A DNA stretch of 64,000 nt from Toxonevra muliebris (GCA_963691655.1 OY829326.1:113495388-113559387), one strand, 5' to 3'; shown: positions 24,621 through 35,689, numbered from the stretch's first letter. The notes: generated from the letters alone by a model not told the origin. A program made the numbers and translations.

Positions 24621-24902
24621 TTAACTACACGTATTTAAAATACACGTGTATTTCAAGTTCGTGTTTTTAAAAGAAAATTGCACGGGATTTGATTGGCTGT
24701 GAACACGTGTATGACCGAAAACCCTCAAAAGCGAAAGCTCTAATATGCGTTCATTAATTCGAAGGGATTGCTGCCTGGTGGATCCCAATTCGAGTTCAGG
24801 CTTTAAGCTGCTAATTACCCTGCTTACAAGATAAACCACAGCTCCATTCATGAACTGCTCCTTTTCAGACCAGTTCTTCAATTGTTGCTTCACATAATAT
24901 TG
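24621..24902 (-). CDS. Unidentified coding-like ORF or exon
   Basis: After the acceptor GTTTTTTCGGTTATAG the minus strand is open for about 94 codons: QYYVKQQLKNWSEKEQFMNG, then SLKPELELGSTRQQSLR and INERILELSLLRVFGHTR. The first two thirds have mixed, non-repetitive composition, less AT-rich than the flanks, with alternating charged and hydrophobic residues as in a helical protein. The last third becomes AT-rich and is probably not coding. A donor-like GTAAGC at 24822-24827 would make a 75-nt exon at 24828-24902. No family recognised. It could be an exon of an unknown gene or part of an unrecognised transposon. Confidence 0.3.
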   Translation of the reverse strand, partial: QYYVKQQLKNWSEKEQFMNGAVVYLVSRVISSLKPELELGSTRQQSLRINERILELSLLRVFGHTRVHSQSNPVQFSFKNTNLKYTCILNTCS

Positions 24903-25377
24903 CTATAACCGAAAAAACTTCAGAGTGTGAAATCTTGAATTTTGCAATTTTTCATACAAATCTGCAAATAATTTAAAATTCTTTTGATTTCTCAGTCATG
25001 CTATCTAGTCAGTTCCTTGATAGCTGTCAGACTATACACCATTATTTGTATAGACCAACGCCACATACTCAAATTTATCTTCACAAAACCTCACAATATC
25101 TGATATGATTTCTCAAATAGAAAAAAACTCAATAGATTTTGATTTACCTTTCGAAAAACACACTAAATTTAAGAAACAATTTTTTTTTTTTGGAAATTCT
25201 AAATTCAACAAATTTTTAGATTCTTATAAAACTCATCAATCTTTGTATCAATCATTGCATTACACAAGACAACATTTGAGTACGGTGAAGTGAAGAATGC
25301 AGCAAAACAACTAAACCGAAAAATTAGCAAAAGAACTTTTTTTAATTGCCAAGCAAACTAAGGAAACAAAATACTGA

Positions 25378-25773
25378 ATGCGTTTTCCAGCTGTAAAGGA
25401 ATCACCTTCTGAGAACAAAATGAATAATTTACGGTTACGTTTTAAGCCGGGCAGGCATGGAGTGCCCGATGGCGATATGTCCGTGTATGCCGATTATGCA
25501 CAAACAATTGTACGTAGTCTCTGGGTATTTCTGCAGGAATGCAGCCTACGACGGCTACAAGAAATGCAATCACGTTCAACTCACATGGATTACCGACGAG
25601 CACAACTAAAAGCCACAATCCATAGGCAGAGACAAAACGGTAGACATGAAATTTACAATCGGAAACGTCATTTGAAACGTGTCACGCAATGGCTGAGGGA
25701 CGAGAGTGCAAAAAGATCCACCGATGAGACATTCAATGCAATGTATGGTGACGGGCCGCATGTGCGGGGATGA
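25378..25773 (+). CDS. Unidentified basic protein, probable 3'-terminal exon
   Basis: The longest open frame here with ordinary codon use: 131 codons from ATG 25378, or 118 from the ATG at 25420. CGTTTTCCAG at 25381-25390 is a plausible splice acceptor, in which case the exon starts at 25391 and the start codon lies elsewhere. The product is hydrophilic and Arg-rich, with RLRFKPGRHGVPDGDMSVYA, a hydrophobic segment YAQTIVRSLWVFLQ and long basic helix-like stretches around residues 55-110, ending DGPHVRG. AATAAA lies at 25829-25834, 55 nt after the TGA. It is less AT-rich than its flanks. There is no signal peptide, membrane segment or domain that I recognise. It may be a host gene end or an unknown element. 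Confidence 0.4.
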   Translation: MRFPAVKESPSENKMNNLRLRFKPGRHGVPDGDMSVYADYAQTIVRSLWVFLQECSLRRLQEMQSRSTHMDYRRAQLKATIHRQRQNGRHEIYNRKRHLKRVTQWLRDESAKRSTDETFNAMYGDGPHVRG

Positions 25774-25828
25774 AGTGGTTTGATGTTATGACGTCACAAC
25801 GCGCTAAAGTGCACAAAGGCGCATGAGA

Positions 25829-25834
25829 AATAAA
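25829..25834 (+). terminator. Candidate polyadenylation signal AATAAA
   Basis: AATAAA 55 nt downstream of the stop of the ORF at 25378-25773, in a locally GC-richer context, so less likely to be chance than elsewhere in this window. Confidence 0.3.
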
Positions 25835-26222
25835 ATGCGCGAACTAAGCTGCATACGGCCGCATGATGCTTGTAAAGCAGCGTTAACCAGTGTTGAGGAA
25901 TATAAGAAACCTCATCAACACTACCACACACATGTTGGCACTCACGCACACATACACACGCACATAGTAACCAAATGCAGTAGCAGTATAATTCACATGG
26001 AAAAGAAAAACCTAGGGAAAATCGCATTGCAAGCAAAAAAAACACTTTGAAAGAAAATAAAAGAATTACTCTGCTTGCTGCACGCTCAACCTCAAATGCA
26101 AAAACCTCATGACAATGTGTGTGAAGGAATATGGAAAGAATAGAGCAAGTACTCCGAAGTATGGAGTATATGGATATGGAATGTGTATGTGAGTAATCCT
26201 TGCGGATTTGCCAACCGAGCAA

Positions 26223-27118
26223 CCGAGAACAAATGTTGAGGTTTTCTTTTCTGCACTTTTGGCCTAATTGAAAATTTTTCTTTTTTTCACTTCACATTGT
26301 TATTGTTGTTTGTGTCTGTAAAACCTAAAAAGTTTTTGGCAAATGTGAGTTTGAGATAAATTTATGCTTCAAATTTAAATTACTAAAAAGATAAAAAAAA
26401 AAATAAAAAAAAAATGAAAAAAAAAATTGTAATAAAATGCAACCGCAAGAAAATTTGTTTTTTTTAAAACTTTTTCTGAGGGGTTTTTAGGTTTTTTTTG
26501 GCTAACTTGAGAAGTTTTTCTTTCTTTTGTATGCAGTTTTTTATTTTTTGTTATTTTAGAACTGAAACTTTTCAAGTTTTATAAGCGTGTAGCGTATACT
26601 TACATGCATAAAGCAACTAAAACTTGTATGAATTTTCTTTTAATTTGACAAGTAGCAAAATTAGAGTTGTCGAGACATCGCGTTTCTTTTTTGTTCGCTC
26701 TCTCTCTCTCTCTCTCTTTCTCTTGTTAGCTTAAAATACCGCCCACAAGTACCTTACGAAAATGTACCTAGTTACATTATGTTTTCATTAAAATAAGAAA
26801 AATAATTCTTTAAAATTATAAGTGTCTGCGTATAGAGCTCATCATGTAAGTTTTAAGTAGCTACCTAGTACATCTTGTTAACAGCAAACATTGTAAACTT
26901 TATAATGAACGATATGTTTGTATAGTGTTTTGGTACTACCACAAGCACCTAATTAATATTAAAGTTTAAAGTATATATAAAATTTTTATAATTCCGTAAG
27001 TTAGAAAGCTCTTCATAGTTATAGCAGACCCTTCAACGTGCATACAGCAACGGTCAAAATAATAATATTGGTATGACGATAAATCATCGAAACATCGTCT
27101 AACATTCCGTCATCACTA
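26223..27118. other. AT-rich stretch, no gene seen
   Basis: Contains a T-rich tract, A-rich tract at about 26390-26425 and a (CT)n microsatellite at about 26698-26720. No coding sequence recognised. Confidence 0.5.
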
Positions 27119-27121
27119 TTA

Positions 27122-27305
27122 TTTGAAAGAGGACGGCTCGAAAGTCAGGCACTGCGACCTAAAAGATCTATTGTACCAAAGCCCCAAGAAAGAAAGAAAG
27201 AAAAGCAGAGAGAAAGAAAGATAGGTAAGAAACATACCCAAGCCGAGAATCGAACTCAGGTCTCCAGAGATAAGAGTCTGGCCCTCTGCCACTAGATCAC
27301 AGTGG
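27122..27305 (-). repeat. tRNA-derived SINE unit (second head)
   Basis: On the minus strand the sequence reads GATCTAGTGGCAGAGG (A-box-like) followed about 35 nt later by GAGTTCGATTCTCGGC (B-box-like), the spacing of an internal RNA polymerase III promoter. The unit then continues into a CTTTC-rich tract and an AT-poorer body. It directly follows, in the same orientation, the tail of the SINE at 27310-27540, making a dimer-like arrangement. It is not a functional tRNA: no acceptor stem pairing is evident. Confidence 0.55.
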
Positions 27306-27309
27306 CAAT

Positions 27310-27540
27310 GGTAGGACCTACAGTTTAACGCCGATTCCGAACGGCTGTGTGGCAATTTTTTATCAGCTCGGTGGTTTTACCATTACCAACCATGGTGCGT
27401 ACTTGCACACATTCTTATAATTCTCATCCACTTCATATCGATAGTGAATATAAGAAGTTTATGAGAATTAACCACCAGACCAAGACGGGAATCGAACCCG
27501 CAATCTTCTGAATGAAAGTCCAGACAATCGAGGTCGTCGT
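27310..27540 (-). repeat. tRNA-derived SINE, most complete copy
   Basis: Read on the minus strand: head with ACGACCTCGATTGTCT, then GCGGGTTCGATTCCCGTC, a textbook B box of a tRNA promoter; then TGGTGGTTAATTCTCATAA, CTTATATTCACTATCGATAT, GTGTGCAAGTACGC, GGTAATGGTAAAACCACC, GATAAAAAATTGCCAC, CGGAATCGGCGTTAAACTG and TAGGTCC. The A box is shortened by a small deletion compared with the head at 61599. Related copies: 7165-7364 and 62982-63268. The order of head, body and tail fits a SINE that depends on a LINE for movement. Confidence 0.75.
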
Positions 27541-27925
27541 CCTCACTGTTACTCACAGATCTTCCAAAACTATTGATATAATCATGAAAACCGCATTTTC
27601 TATGTTTTTAAAACATGCGTGAATATAGTCGATTTTGTTATGAGAGAATAAATTTACCAATTTACTTGTAATTTGAGAATCGTTATCCTGGCAGAATATC
27701 CTTCTGAGGAACACAAACTGCTCACTGTTTGTTTTAGTATGGATGCTCAAAACTTGAAACTGTTATCTAAACATTATTTAAATGTATATATCACTTGATA
27801 ATATTAATGGCATGATATTTATGTCACTACTATTATTTTGGCCGTAGCAGCATATTTAAATATATAAGTTTTTAGATGGAAACCGTAGGACAGCGAAGTA
27901 AACTAAATGAACATGAAAAAAAACT

Positions 27926-28216
27926 GGGTGCTTCCTCACCAAAGCTATCCATTTGGAGGTTTGTTCGGACCTCACTACCGAGGCATTCCGTGCAGCGTTC
28001 GTCCGTTTCATAGGCCGTCATGGCTTGATGAACAAAATCATGTCTGATAACGGAAAAACGTTTGCGGACGTCCAAAAGGCACTGCACAAAGAATTTCCTC
28101 TATTCCTCAAAGAAATCCCCTCCGACATTTCGAAAAATTAGGCTCCCCAAGGTGTTAGTAGGGAATTCATTCCTCCACACACTTCGCACATGGGGGACTC
28201 TGGGAGGCGAGCGTAA
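27926..28216 (+). pseudogene. BEL/Pao retrotransposon integrase relic
   Basis: The frame reads CFLTKAIHLEVCSDLTTEAF, then AAFVRFIGRHG, KIMSDNGKTFAD and QKALHKEF. This is the integrase core of BEL/Pao LTR retrotransposons: TKAIHLEVxSDLTTEAF, the second catalytic Asp in SDNG, and, after an internal stop and a one-base shift at about 28195, HMGGLWEA carrying the catalytic Glu. Both visible catalytic residues remain, but the frame is broken by the stop at 28139-28141 and the shift. No LTR, reverse transcriptase or gag was found nearby, so this is an orphan fragment. Confidence 0.75.
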
Positions 28217-28219
28217 TAA

Positions 28220-29610
28220 TTGTCTATTTTCACAGAACAAAGCAGCAGCGGTCAGCTGATTTTGCGCAATGCCGACTGTGCATTCTTTCAAACCCTCTGC
28301 GGTACAGCTCTGTCTTTCAAGATATGAGCACTGATCAACGCTATGAAGCAACATGAGCCAACAAATATTGCATAAACAACTTGGCGACCTTCCACATCAC
28401 AGGGCACTATGGCCCAGCAGACACAATTCAGTGACCAAAAGTCGATTCGGGAATTAGGAAAAATGAAATAGACCACTAAATTCAGATATAATTGAAGTAT
28501 TATTGACGACAATTATCCGTTGTTTTAATCAATTATTGTTTCGGTGATACAGGCACAAAATAGAAAGTCTTATTAAAATCCCCTAGTTCCACTGACGTTC
28601 ATGAAATCCGATTTTTATGTTAAGAAATCGGTTCCGAACCTCCTAATTCTGTTTATATCATTTACCAAAATGTGGAATTTTCAAGAAGCCAATTCACTTT
28701 TTAATTCACTTTTTAGGATGTGCACTTGAGCAAAGGTGTGCTACTTTTTTCTACTTTTCATTTATTTCGCTGCTTATGAAAATGTTGACTACCATGCGTA
28801 ATTTATTGTGTATTTTTGTATATTGAATTGAAAGTATAAAATGAACAAGTATGATTCCTTTACGCAATCATAATTTTAGAATGGAACATCTGATTTGGAT
28901 GTTTGAGTGCATTTTCGACAAGTAACACATCTAGACCTTTCCAACAATCATAAGTTATGATGTTTTAAACTGTTCTCCTGGCCAAGGTAGCTCCTCGAAT
29001 TTAAAAAAATGTGTAGACTCTCTAGAATATGACTCTAGTGGGGAAGAGTTGGCCATTATGGCCCTCTTTCACGCGCACCTGTTTTCATTCATGCAGTAAA
29101 AAGTCTGTTGTACATTGAAATTATTGAGTATAGTGTAGGTACCCAATGGGAAACGAAGCGTTGAAAGAGCGCTCCTAGGGAGCGGTTTAGAAAGAATAAT
29201 CTTCTAGGCTCTTTCCTTTTCTTTTATTAACTACATACAGGTATTTATTATTTTTATTTAATATATTTGCATACATATAAGCAAATATAACAACAACAAA
29301 AATCCAAATTTATGGATTACCAAGCACTGGTATTTAGTGAACCACGAAAATGTACCAATACCAAATTAACTTATATTTACTTTCATATTAACCATATGAG
29401 AATTACAAAGTACAAAAATCATTCACATTTTTTTCTATCCGTTTGAGTGTTTCCCCTACCCTTCCTTGAAAGCGCTCTTTCATATACTTTAAAGAGTTTC
29501 CGGGAAGCTTAAGCGCTTTCAATTATAAAAAATATCAAAATGGTAAAAAGACCGAACAAAAAAGTTAAAAGTGGAGTATTTCAGCCTATATAGTATTATC
29601 TACCATAGTA
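28220..29610. other. No gene recognised
   Basis: Mostly AT-rich. TGAAAGAGCGCT at about 29161 and its complement at about 29472 form a 12-bp inverted pair around 300 bp, a weak MITE candidate. Confidence 0.4.
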
Positions 29611-29905
29611 AATCCGCCATTTTGATTTTTAAAATTTAGACCACAGATTTGAATTTAACGATCCCCAATACGACTACATACAAACTTTCATGAAAATCCC
29701 AACCAAATCAAAAAATTTGTCGGCCATATTGGATCCGCCATATTGATTTTCGAAATTTAGACCACAGATTAAAATTTACCGATCCAAATACAACTGCATA
29801 CAAACTTTCATAAAAATCCCAACCAAATCAAAAAATTTGTCCTCCATATTGGATCCGCCATATTGATTTTCGAAATTTAGACCACAGATTTGAATTCAGC
29901 GACCC
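29611..29905. repeat. 120-bp tandem repeat, about 2.5 copies
   Basis: ATCCGCCATnTTGATTTT recurs at 29612, 29732 and 29852, exactly 120 bp apart, each followed by AAATTTAGACCACAGATT and ending in CCAACCAAATCAAAAAATTT in the first two. Units 2 and 3 are the more alike. On the minus strand the third unit encodes WSKFRKSIWRIQYGG and the frame (29828-30043) continues into unique sequence. GGATCCGCCAT-type repeats are known as dispersed repeats in many animals. Confidence 0.85.
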
Positions 29906-29969
29906 CAAAAACCCCCGAGTAATAAATTTGAAGCAAATAAAAAGGCTTTCTGACTTTTGGCCAAAATAG

Positions 29970-31110
29970 TAGGTCCGCTGGCCCAGTGTGCAGGGGCGTT
30001 TACATCCAACAGTAGCTATTATCGCTGTGATCTGGCGCACCACACCATGCTACATCATTCTCGACCACGGCAGCCAAAAACTCGTCCTTCCTTCAGAGCA
30101 AGGCGTATAACACCACCACACGTTAAAAAGTGACACGCTTTCATTGACAGACTCTACAACTAAACTAAAATTAAAGTTCTTGTTAACTCAGAAAATGAAT
30201 GCTCATTTCCAAATAGAAATTTATTGCATGCATTTTTCCTGAATTTTTTATTTACCAAAGAAGTTTTCAAATTCCGACTATATTAAACATAAATTAAATT
30301 TTAAAAAATACTAAATTCCAGAAATATATAAACTCATTTCCAAATAAATTTTGAAAATTCATTTTCATAAAAAGGTAGCAAAAGAAAACGCTACAACATT
30401 TTTGTTGACACAGTAAGTTTGTTTATTATTCTTGCACTTTATGAATAAATGTCATAGTAAATACATAAATTGAATCGTGCTCGCAAAATATACAAAATTT
30501 TCATAACAAACCAAGAAAACAATACAATTCATAATATTATTTCGCAATTTTGTGAACTTGAGTGTAAATTTGTATGTGTAATATACATACATAAAGTTGT
30601 ATGTATGTGTTTGTGTGCGAAAGAATGAATTAACTTAAATGAATTATACTAGAATATATTGTAACAAAATTGCATATAAAAGGCACAAATAAATGGCGTT
30701 AAGTTAATATATTACCAACTTACATGCAAGTTCAACATCAAACATTTACTCGCCCAAAAAAGTCAGACTCAGAGTCAGTCAAATTGTGGTGGGCAAAATG
30801 AAAAATTTCGTTTAGTTGTTTATGCGCAGAGTTACATGAAAATAAAAGCAAAAACTATTTGAAAAAGGAAGTTGAAAGAAAAATTTTTATCGTCACGAAA
30901 ATGCACTAAAACTATGGTTAAACTTTTTGCGCTACTTTGAAAATTCTTTTTATTATAAATACAAAAATTACATGAACATGTGATCAAATATATGTAACTC
31001 ACTTTTATCGTCAGCAGAACCACGAATGTGTGTTTTTTTTTTTTTACTAATTATGAGTTAGAAATGCCGTAATGTTTTTGAATTTGTATTTGTCCACGAG
31101 CGCAAGCATG
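29970..31110. other. AT-rich stretch, no gene seen
   Basis: No element or gene recognised. A less AT-rich patch at about 29990-30135 has no long frame with recognisable content. Confidence 0.45.
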
Positions 31111-31116
31111 AACGCC

Positions 31117-31213
31117 TGTCTGAAAAAGAGAGGTAGAAAAAATAGGTAATAAGAAAGAGAAAAAACTCGCCTGTATTTTTCTAACTACCTTTTTTACCTC
31201 TCTTTTTCAGACA
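31117..31213. repeat. 97-bp fold-back repeat
   Basis: TGTCTGAAAAAGAGAGGTA at 31117-31135 is an exact inverted copy of 31195-31213, and the next 20 bases of each arm pair imperfectly (AGGTA/TACCT words). A short MITE or a hairpin. Confidence 0.8.
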
Positions 31214-31632
31214 ACATGTGTGAACAGCCACTATGACATTGCATTTTTTGGTTCTGTATTTTTATATTAACTTCATTTGAAAATAGCAACTTATATTGAA
31301 TTTTTCAAAAGTTCTATCTTTGAGATAGATTTTGTGCGATTCTAGCACATTCGTGGTTTTAGCGGTTAACGATATAAACTTTGTATAGATTTATATGTTG
31401 GCATATGGTAAACCACACTGAATGCGATAATTTTTGACACTTATGATTGCACGCAAATTTATTCAATTAAAATAAGGAGTGAGATTGAAAAAATCTTAAC
31501 ACACGTTTTACCTAATAATTTTTGTTTTTGGGTTTAAAATTTAAAAATTTCTTTGCTCTAGTTATCTTTGAAAAATATGTCAGTTGTTATTTTTAATGAC
31601 AAACATGTTGATTTATTGTGAGTTTGATCAAA

Positions 31633-32682
31633 ATGAGTGAAGAAAATGAAATACGTCTTAAAATTATTAAAAATTTTCAAAAAAATCCAAATTGGTCCTA
31701 CAAAAAATTGGCCAAAGAATTGAAGGTCTGCCGTCAAACTGTATCCAATGTTATTAAACAGTTTCAGGAGAATTTGACCATCGACAGGGAAGAAAACAAG
31801 GACCACATGATATTGGGAAAATAGAAAGCATATTGAAAAGATCTCCAAACACATCTGGTAGAAAAGCTGCCCGGTTAGTCCAGTACTCTGATTATTTGGT
31901 GCGAAAAGTTAAAACCAATGCAAGTTTGAAAACATACAAAGCCCAAAAAGTTCTAGACAGGAATGCTGCAAGAAATTTAAACGCCAAAAGTAGGGCTCGG
32001 AAATTAAAATCAAATTTCATACAAAAATTTCATGTTTTTTTTTATTTTTTTTTAGCAATCAACACTCAGGGGTTAGCCCTATTAATGCAAAGCATTGCGT
32101 TGATTGAGGAAAAAAGATAAATTAGTGGTAGGAGGGAAAAGGGAGAAAAAAATGTGAACTTTTGTTTTAAATTTGGAAAGGTCGTAAAAGTTAGGAAAAA
32201 CGGTTGCAGGGAGCTTATTCCACATAAGCGCGGTACGGTAGAGAAAAGAAGCTATATGCAGTTGCGGCAAAAGAAGCACGTCATTTGTTGCAGTAGGCTC
32301 TATAAATACCGAAATATACATCAAAGAATGTTTGAAAAAAAGACTTCTTCCTTTCATAAGAGAGCACAGTGTGTCCACATATTTTTGGCCCGATTTGGCA
32401 TCATGTCACTACGGCAAGAAAGCTCTGGAGTGGTACCAAAGTAATAACATAGTTTTTGTACCAAGAGAGGCCAATCCTCAAAATTGTCCAGAGCTAAGTC
32501 CAGTGGAGAGATATTGGGCTCTTGTGAAAAGAAACTTAAAGAACACAAAAAAGATGTCCCAAAATAACGAAGATTTTAAAAGGAGATGGGCAAACTGTTC
32601 CAAAAAGATGTCTGAAACAACTATCAAATCTCTAATGGAAGGCTTACCAAAAAAGGTCCTCGAGTTCATAAATAGTGGTTAG
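31633..32682 (+). pseudogene. Interrupted Tc1/mariner-type transposase
   Basis: The N-terminal part starts at ATG 31633 (MSEENEIRLKIIKNFQ) with a helix-turn-helix (LAKELKVCRQTVSNVIKQF). A one-base shift at about 31815-31825 moves the frame; the second HTH follows as SPNTSGRKAARLV to SLKTYKAQKVLDRN and KSRARKLKSNF, ending near 32030. After the insertion the C-terminal half (about 32297-32682) reads IYIKECLKKRLLPFI, then FWPDLASCHYGKKALEWY with the second catalytic Asp, and NCPELSPVERYWALVK, ending FINSG. The stretch that should hold the first catalytic Asp is gone, roughly 70-80 residues replaced by the LINE piece. Catalytically dead. Confidence 0.85.
32036..32297 (-). mobile_element. 5'-truncated non-LTR retrotransposon 3' end inserted in the transposase
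   Basis: On the minus strand a frame reads NDVLLLPQLHIASF, then LYRTALMWNKLPATVF and DLSKFKTKVHIFF, to a stop. The WNKLP and FKxKV blocks are the usual C-terminus of CR1/Jockey-group ORF2 proteins. Directly after the short 3' sequence comes a T-rich run on the plus strand (32036-32055), that is, an A-rich tail on the minus strand. Truncation at the 5' side and an A tail fit target-primed insertion. No target duplication was found; the transposase codons expected at this point are missing, suggesting deletion on insertion. Confidence 0.7.
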
Positions 32683-32784
32683 AACTATAAAAGTTATATT
32701 TTTCTGTAATTTGTAAAATATTATCAACCGTTTAAAAATTATTGAAATTTATATATGTAAAGATTTTTTCGATCTCACTCTTTA

Positions 32785-35689
32785 AATTTATTTAATTTTT
32801 ATATAAACAATAATTTAGTTAGCTGGAATTTTTGGATATATGAGGGTGCACAGGACAAAACTAATTTAAACTTTGATTTTTAAGATTCATTTCAACATAA
32901 AAATTAAAGTCGTAAGATTCGAATGCAAAATTACTCAAACTCTGACTCGAAATTTATTCATCTATGATTATAATTCTACCAGGAAAAGGTATTAAAAAGG
33001 ATAAAGATTCTTTCAAAATAATTATTCAGATTACAATTTCCTCCCCAATGTCCTCAAAAATTCTTTTTATTGTTTTTTTGATTGAACGCTCGTGAATCAA
33101 CACCCGAAGGCGATGAAACATTCAATTTTTTTTCGATGAAATCACTGTTATTATGTCTTTTTGTAAAAAAATATTAAGGTGAAAAATGTTCAAGGATCTG
33201 CAAGGATATTAGCTATAATTAGTATCCTTAAATACCTTTAGGTCAGGGATTAGCGAAAACTACGGCCAAAAATCATACAAATATTTTTCTAAAAGATTTT
33301 ATTTTTGATTTTATGAGCCAATAATGGTACTTTTAAGTATCGGCGGTCGACAAAGGGTTAAAATAAATTATCTGATTTGCAGTATTTAGTTCTTAAATAT
33401 CAGTTTCCGCGCATATTTCTCTCATTTTGTGAAGAAAAAAGGAGTTCCATCTGAGCAGCAAGATTCCATCTCTCCCCAAATCGTCAACCTTTTCTTAATT
33501 CGTATAAATATAATGAAATTATTATTATTAAAAATACCGAAACCGCTCGGCGTTTTTATACAAAACGATTTGAACTAAAGTTTGGTATATTACATACATA
33601 AATTATTTTTGCAATTTCGTTAAAATTTGTGATAACCTAAAAAAATGGTTAAATCTCTCCCGGAATTACCCTATTTTATGGTGTTTTTGGAGAAATGGTA
33701 AGCGTATATAAGTGATGATGCCTTCGTTTTTTGGGTACGAAAATATTTTTGGTGGTCATCCCTGCTTTACAATTTCCTGGATAAAGATATATAATTTTTT
33801 CCATGTTTTTGAAGAAAATCAAGTGACTGACTTTTAACGCCATACTGGTAATAACACATATGGCCTTATAACACTCCTCCTACTATAATATAATTTTCGG
33901 TATAAAGTTTTTTTGTTATGTCATTTGCAAAATATTTAATTTTTTCTGTTGATCTTGATATTCTAGATACAAAAAAAATTTAAAAAAAGCTTGTTCTGGT
34001 TTTACATTTCTACAAAAACAGTACAGCGATTTCAATAAAAACCAAATATACACACATATTTCCCTTTGTATGGACCATTCGTTCATGTACTGTATTTGTA
34101 AGCATGAATTTACATCGTAGTTATTTGTTACACCTTTAAGCTATAAATAAAACAACAACAAACAACCAAGAATGACTTAAAAACAGACGGATAAAATAGA
34201 ATTACAATATGTCCTTTACACCTAATAAAATACTGTGGGCAAAAGCTATGAAAAAGCACAGACCGACAGACAGACAGATAGAAAAACAACATAGACAAAT
34301 AAATACGAAAAACAAATGGAGGAAGTGAAAACTTTTGGCGTAGACTTCCGCTATAATAAATCACAAGACAAACACATACATTCAGACATATATACAAGAA
34401 TATGGAATGAACAAATGATAGGGAAGAAAGCCTCATGCAGGGAATCCCTAGTTTAAGTTTAAAAGAATATATACAAACAAACCGACACATATAAGAATAT
34501 GGAAATATATTTGTGATTTTAAACAATTTTTTGCCACATATTTAAAACACTTAAAGCAATATTTTAATGATTAAAAAAGGTGCGGAAAAAGGAATTTTAA
34601 GCAGCATATTTATTTTTTTTTTTCGGAAAATTTTCTTAATACCAACACTGGACTATAACTTTTCAACAATATTTCATGATAAAATTTACGATAGTTAACC
34701 AGAATGTGACTACCATTCAAAAAATTCATATGCAAAACACTTTGGTTGCACTTTGCAACTCATTTTTGATTGCTGCAAAATGTTTATGAACCTTACCAAT
34801 AACCTGAACCTAATCTCTTCTCCTCCCCACAAAAAAAAAAAAAAAACAAAATTGGACATAATTTAACAATATATTCTGACATAAAACAACAACCAGAATA
34901 TAACTTTCTAAACTACCACACAACCAAAATTGCGGGTTCGTTTTTATTGTTGTGTTGTAGGCTTAAACGCAAAGAATTAAACTTTGTCAATCGGGACCAT
35001 AATACTTAGTTATATATTTGTATGAGGTATGAAGGTAGTAGGTGCCATTGCTACTAATACGTAAAAACCCAGCAAAACAAATGAGTGCTAATTAAAAATT
35101 TGTTTATCAAACAAGTTTTTCTCTTTTACAGTTCCGAGTTCCCATAAAACTATAAGCCTCTCCTATTCGTATACAAATGTAAGACCATCACCATACACCG
35201 AACCAAAAAGCTAAGGGGGCTTGTGGTGCCAATTTTTACATATTCATCTAAATAAAACGTTTTCAATCTTATTTTAGGTAGAATTGATAAAAAATTCTAT
35301 GTACTTATGTGAAGGCAACGAAATTTGTTTCTGCCAGGTCTTCAAAAAGATTAAGAATTCAAAGCAGAATTGGCAATGTGTCATTATAAGTTAAATATTA
35401 AATAGAACCTGAAGTTTTTGAGATGAGGAAAAATTTGGCTAATTTGCTAGAAATTGTCTCAAAAATATGAATTCAAAAGAACTGTCCCGCTGGGTGACCC
35501 GTAGAGATACTTTTCTTAGTTCGAGAACGTTTTAATGTTTGAAAAATTTTAGAAGTCTAATTTTCTAAAGCATTTTAACTTTTTGTATCCATTTTCCTAG
35601 AGCATCTGTGATATTTTTCAGGATCAATGGCTAAAATTTAATATATAATTTAGACCCTCATTTTTATTTATTTTTATTGCGCATAGAGG
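32785..35689. other. AT-rich stretch, no gene seen
   Basis: No element or gene recognised. The 132-codon minus frame at 34128-34526 translates to a low-complexity Cys/Phe/Leu/Ser-rich string typical of AT-rich DNA. Confidence 0.5.

Larger units (their letters stand above)
31475..32782 (+). mobile_element. Tc1/mariner-superfamily transposon with TIRs and TA target site
   Basis: 23-bp terminal inverted repeats lie at 31475-31497 and 32760-32782 (AGGAGTGAGATTGAAAAAAT at the left; 21 of 23 positions match when the right end is reversed). Both are bordered by TA (31473-31474 and 32783-32784), the target duplication of this superfamily. Inside is a transposase gene on the plus strand broken by a frameshift and by an antisense LINE 3' end at about 32036-32297. 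Apart from these breaks, the element is complete from end to end. A second member of the family is at 63643-64000. Confidence 0.9.

Noticed and set aside
25794..26222. 142-codon minus-strand ORF rich in Cys, Ser and Leu
   Set aside because: It derives from antisense CA-repeat sequence downstream of the plus-strand ORF at 25378 and looks like repeat translation.
34128..34526. 132-codon minus-strand ORF
   Set aside because: Low-complexity Cys/Phe/Leu/Ser-rich translation with no recognisable feature.
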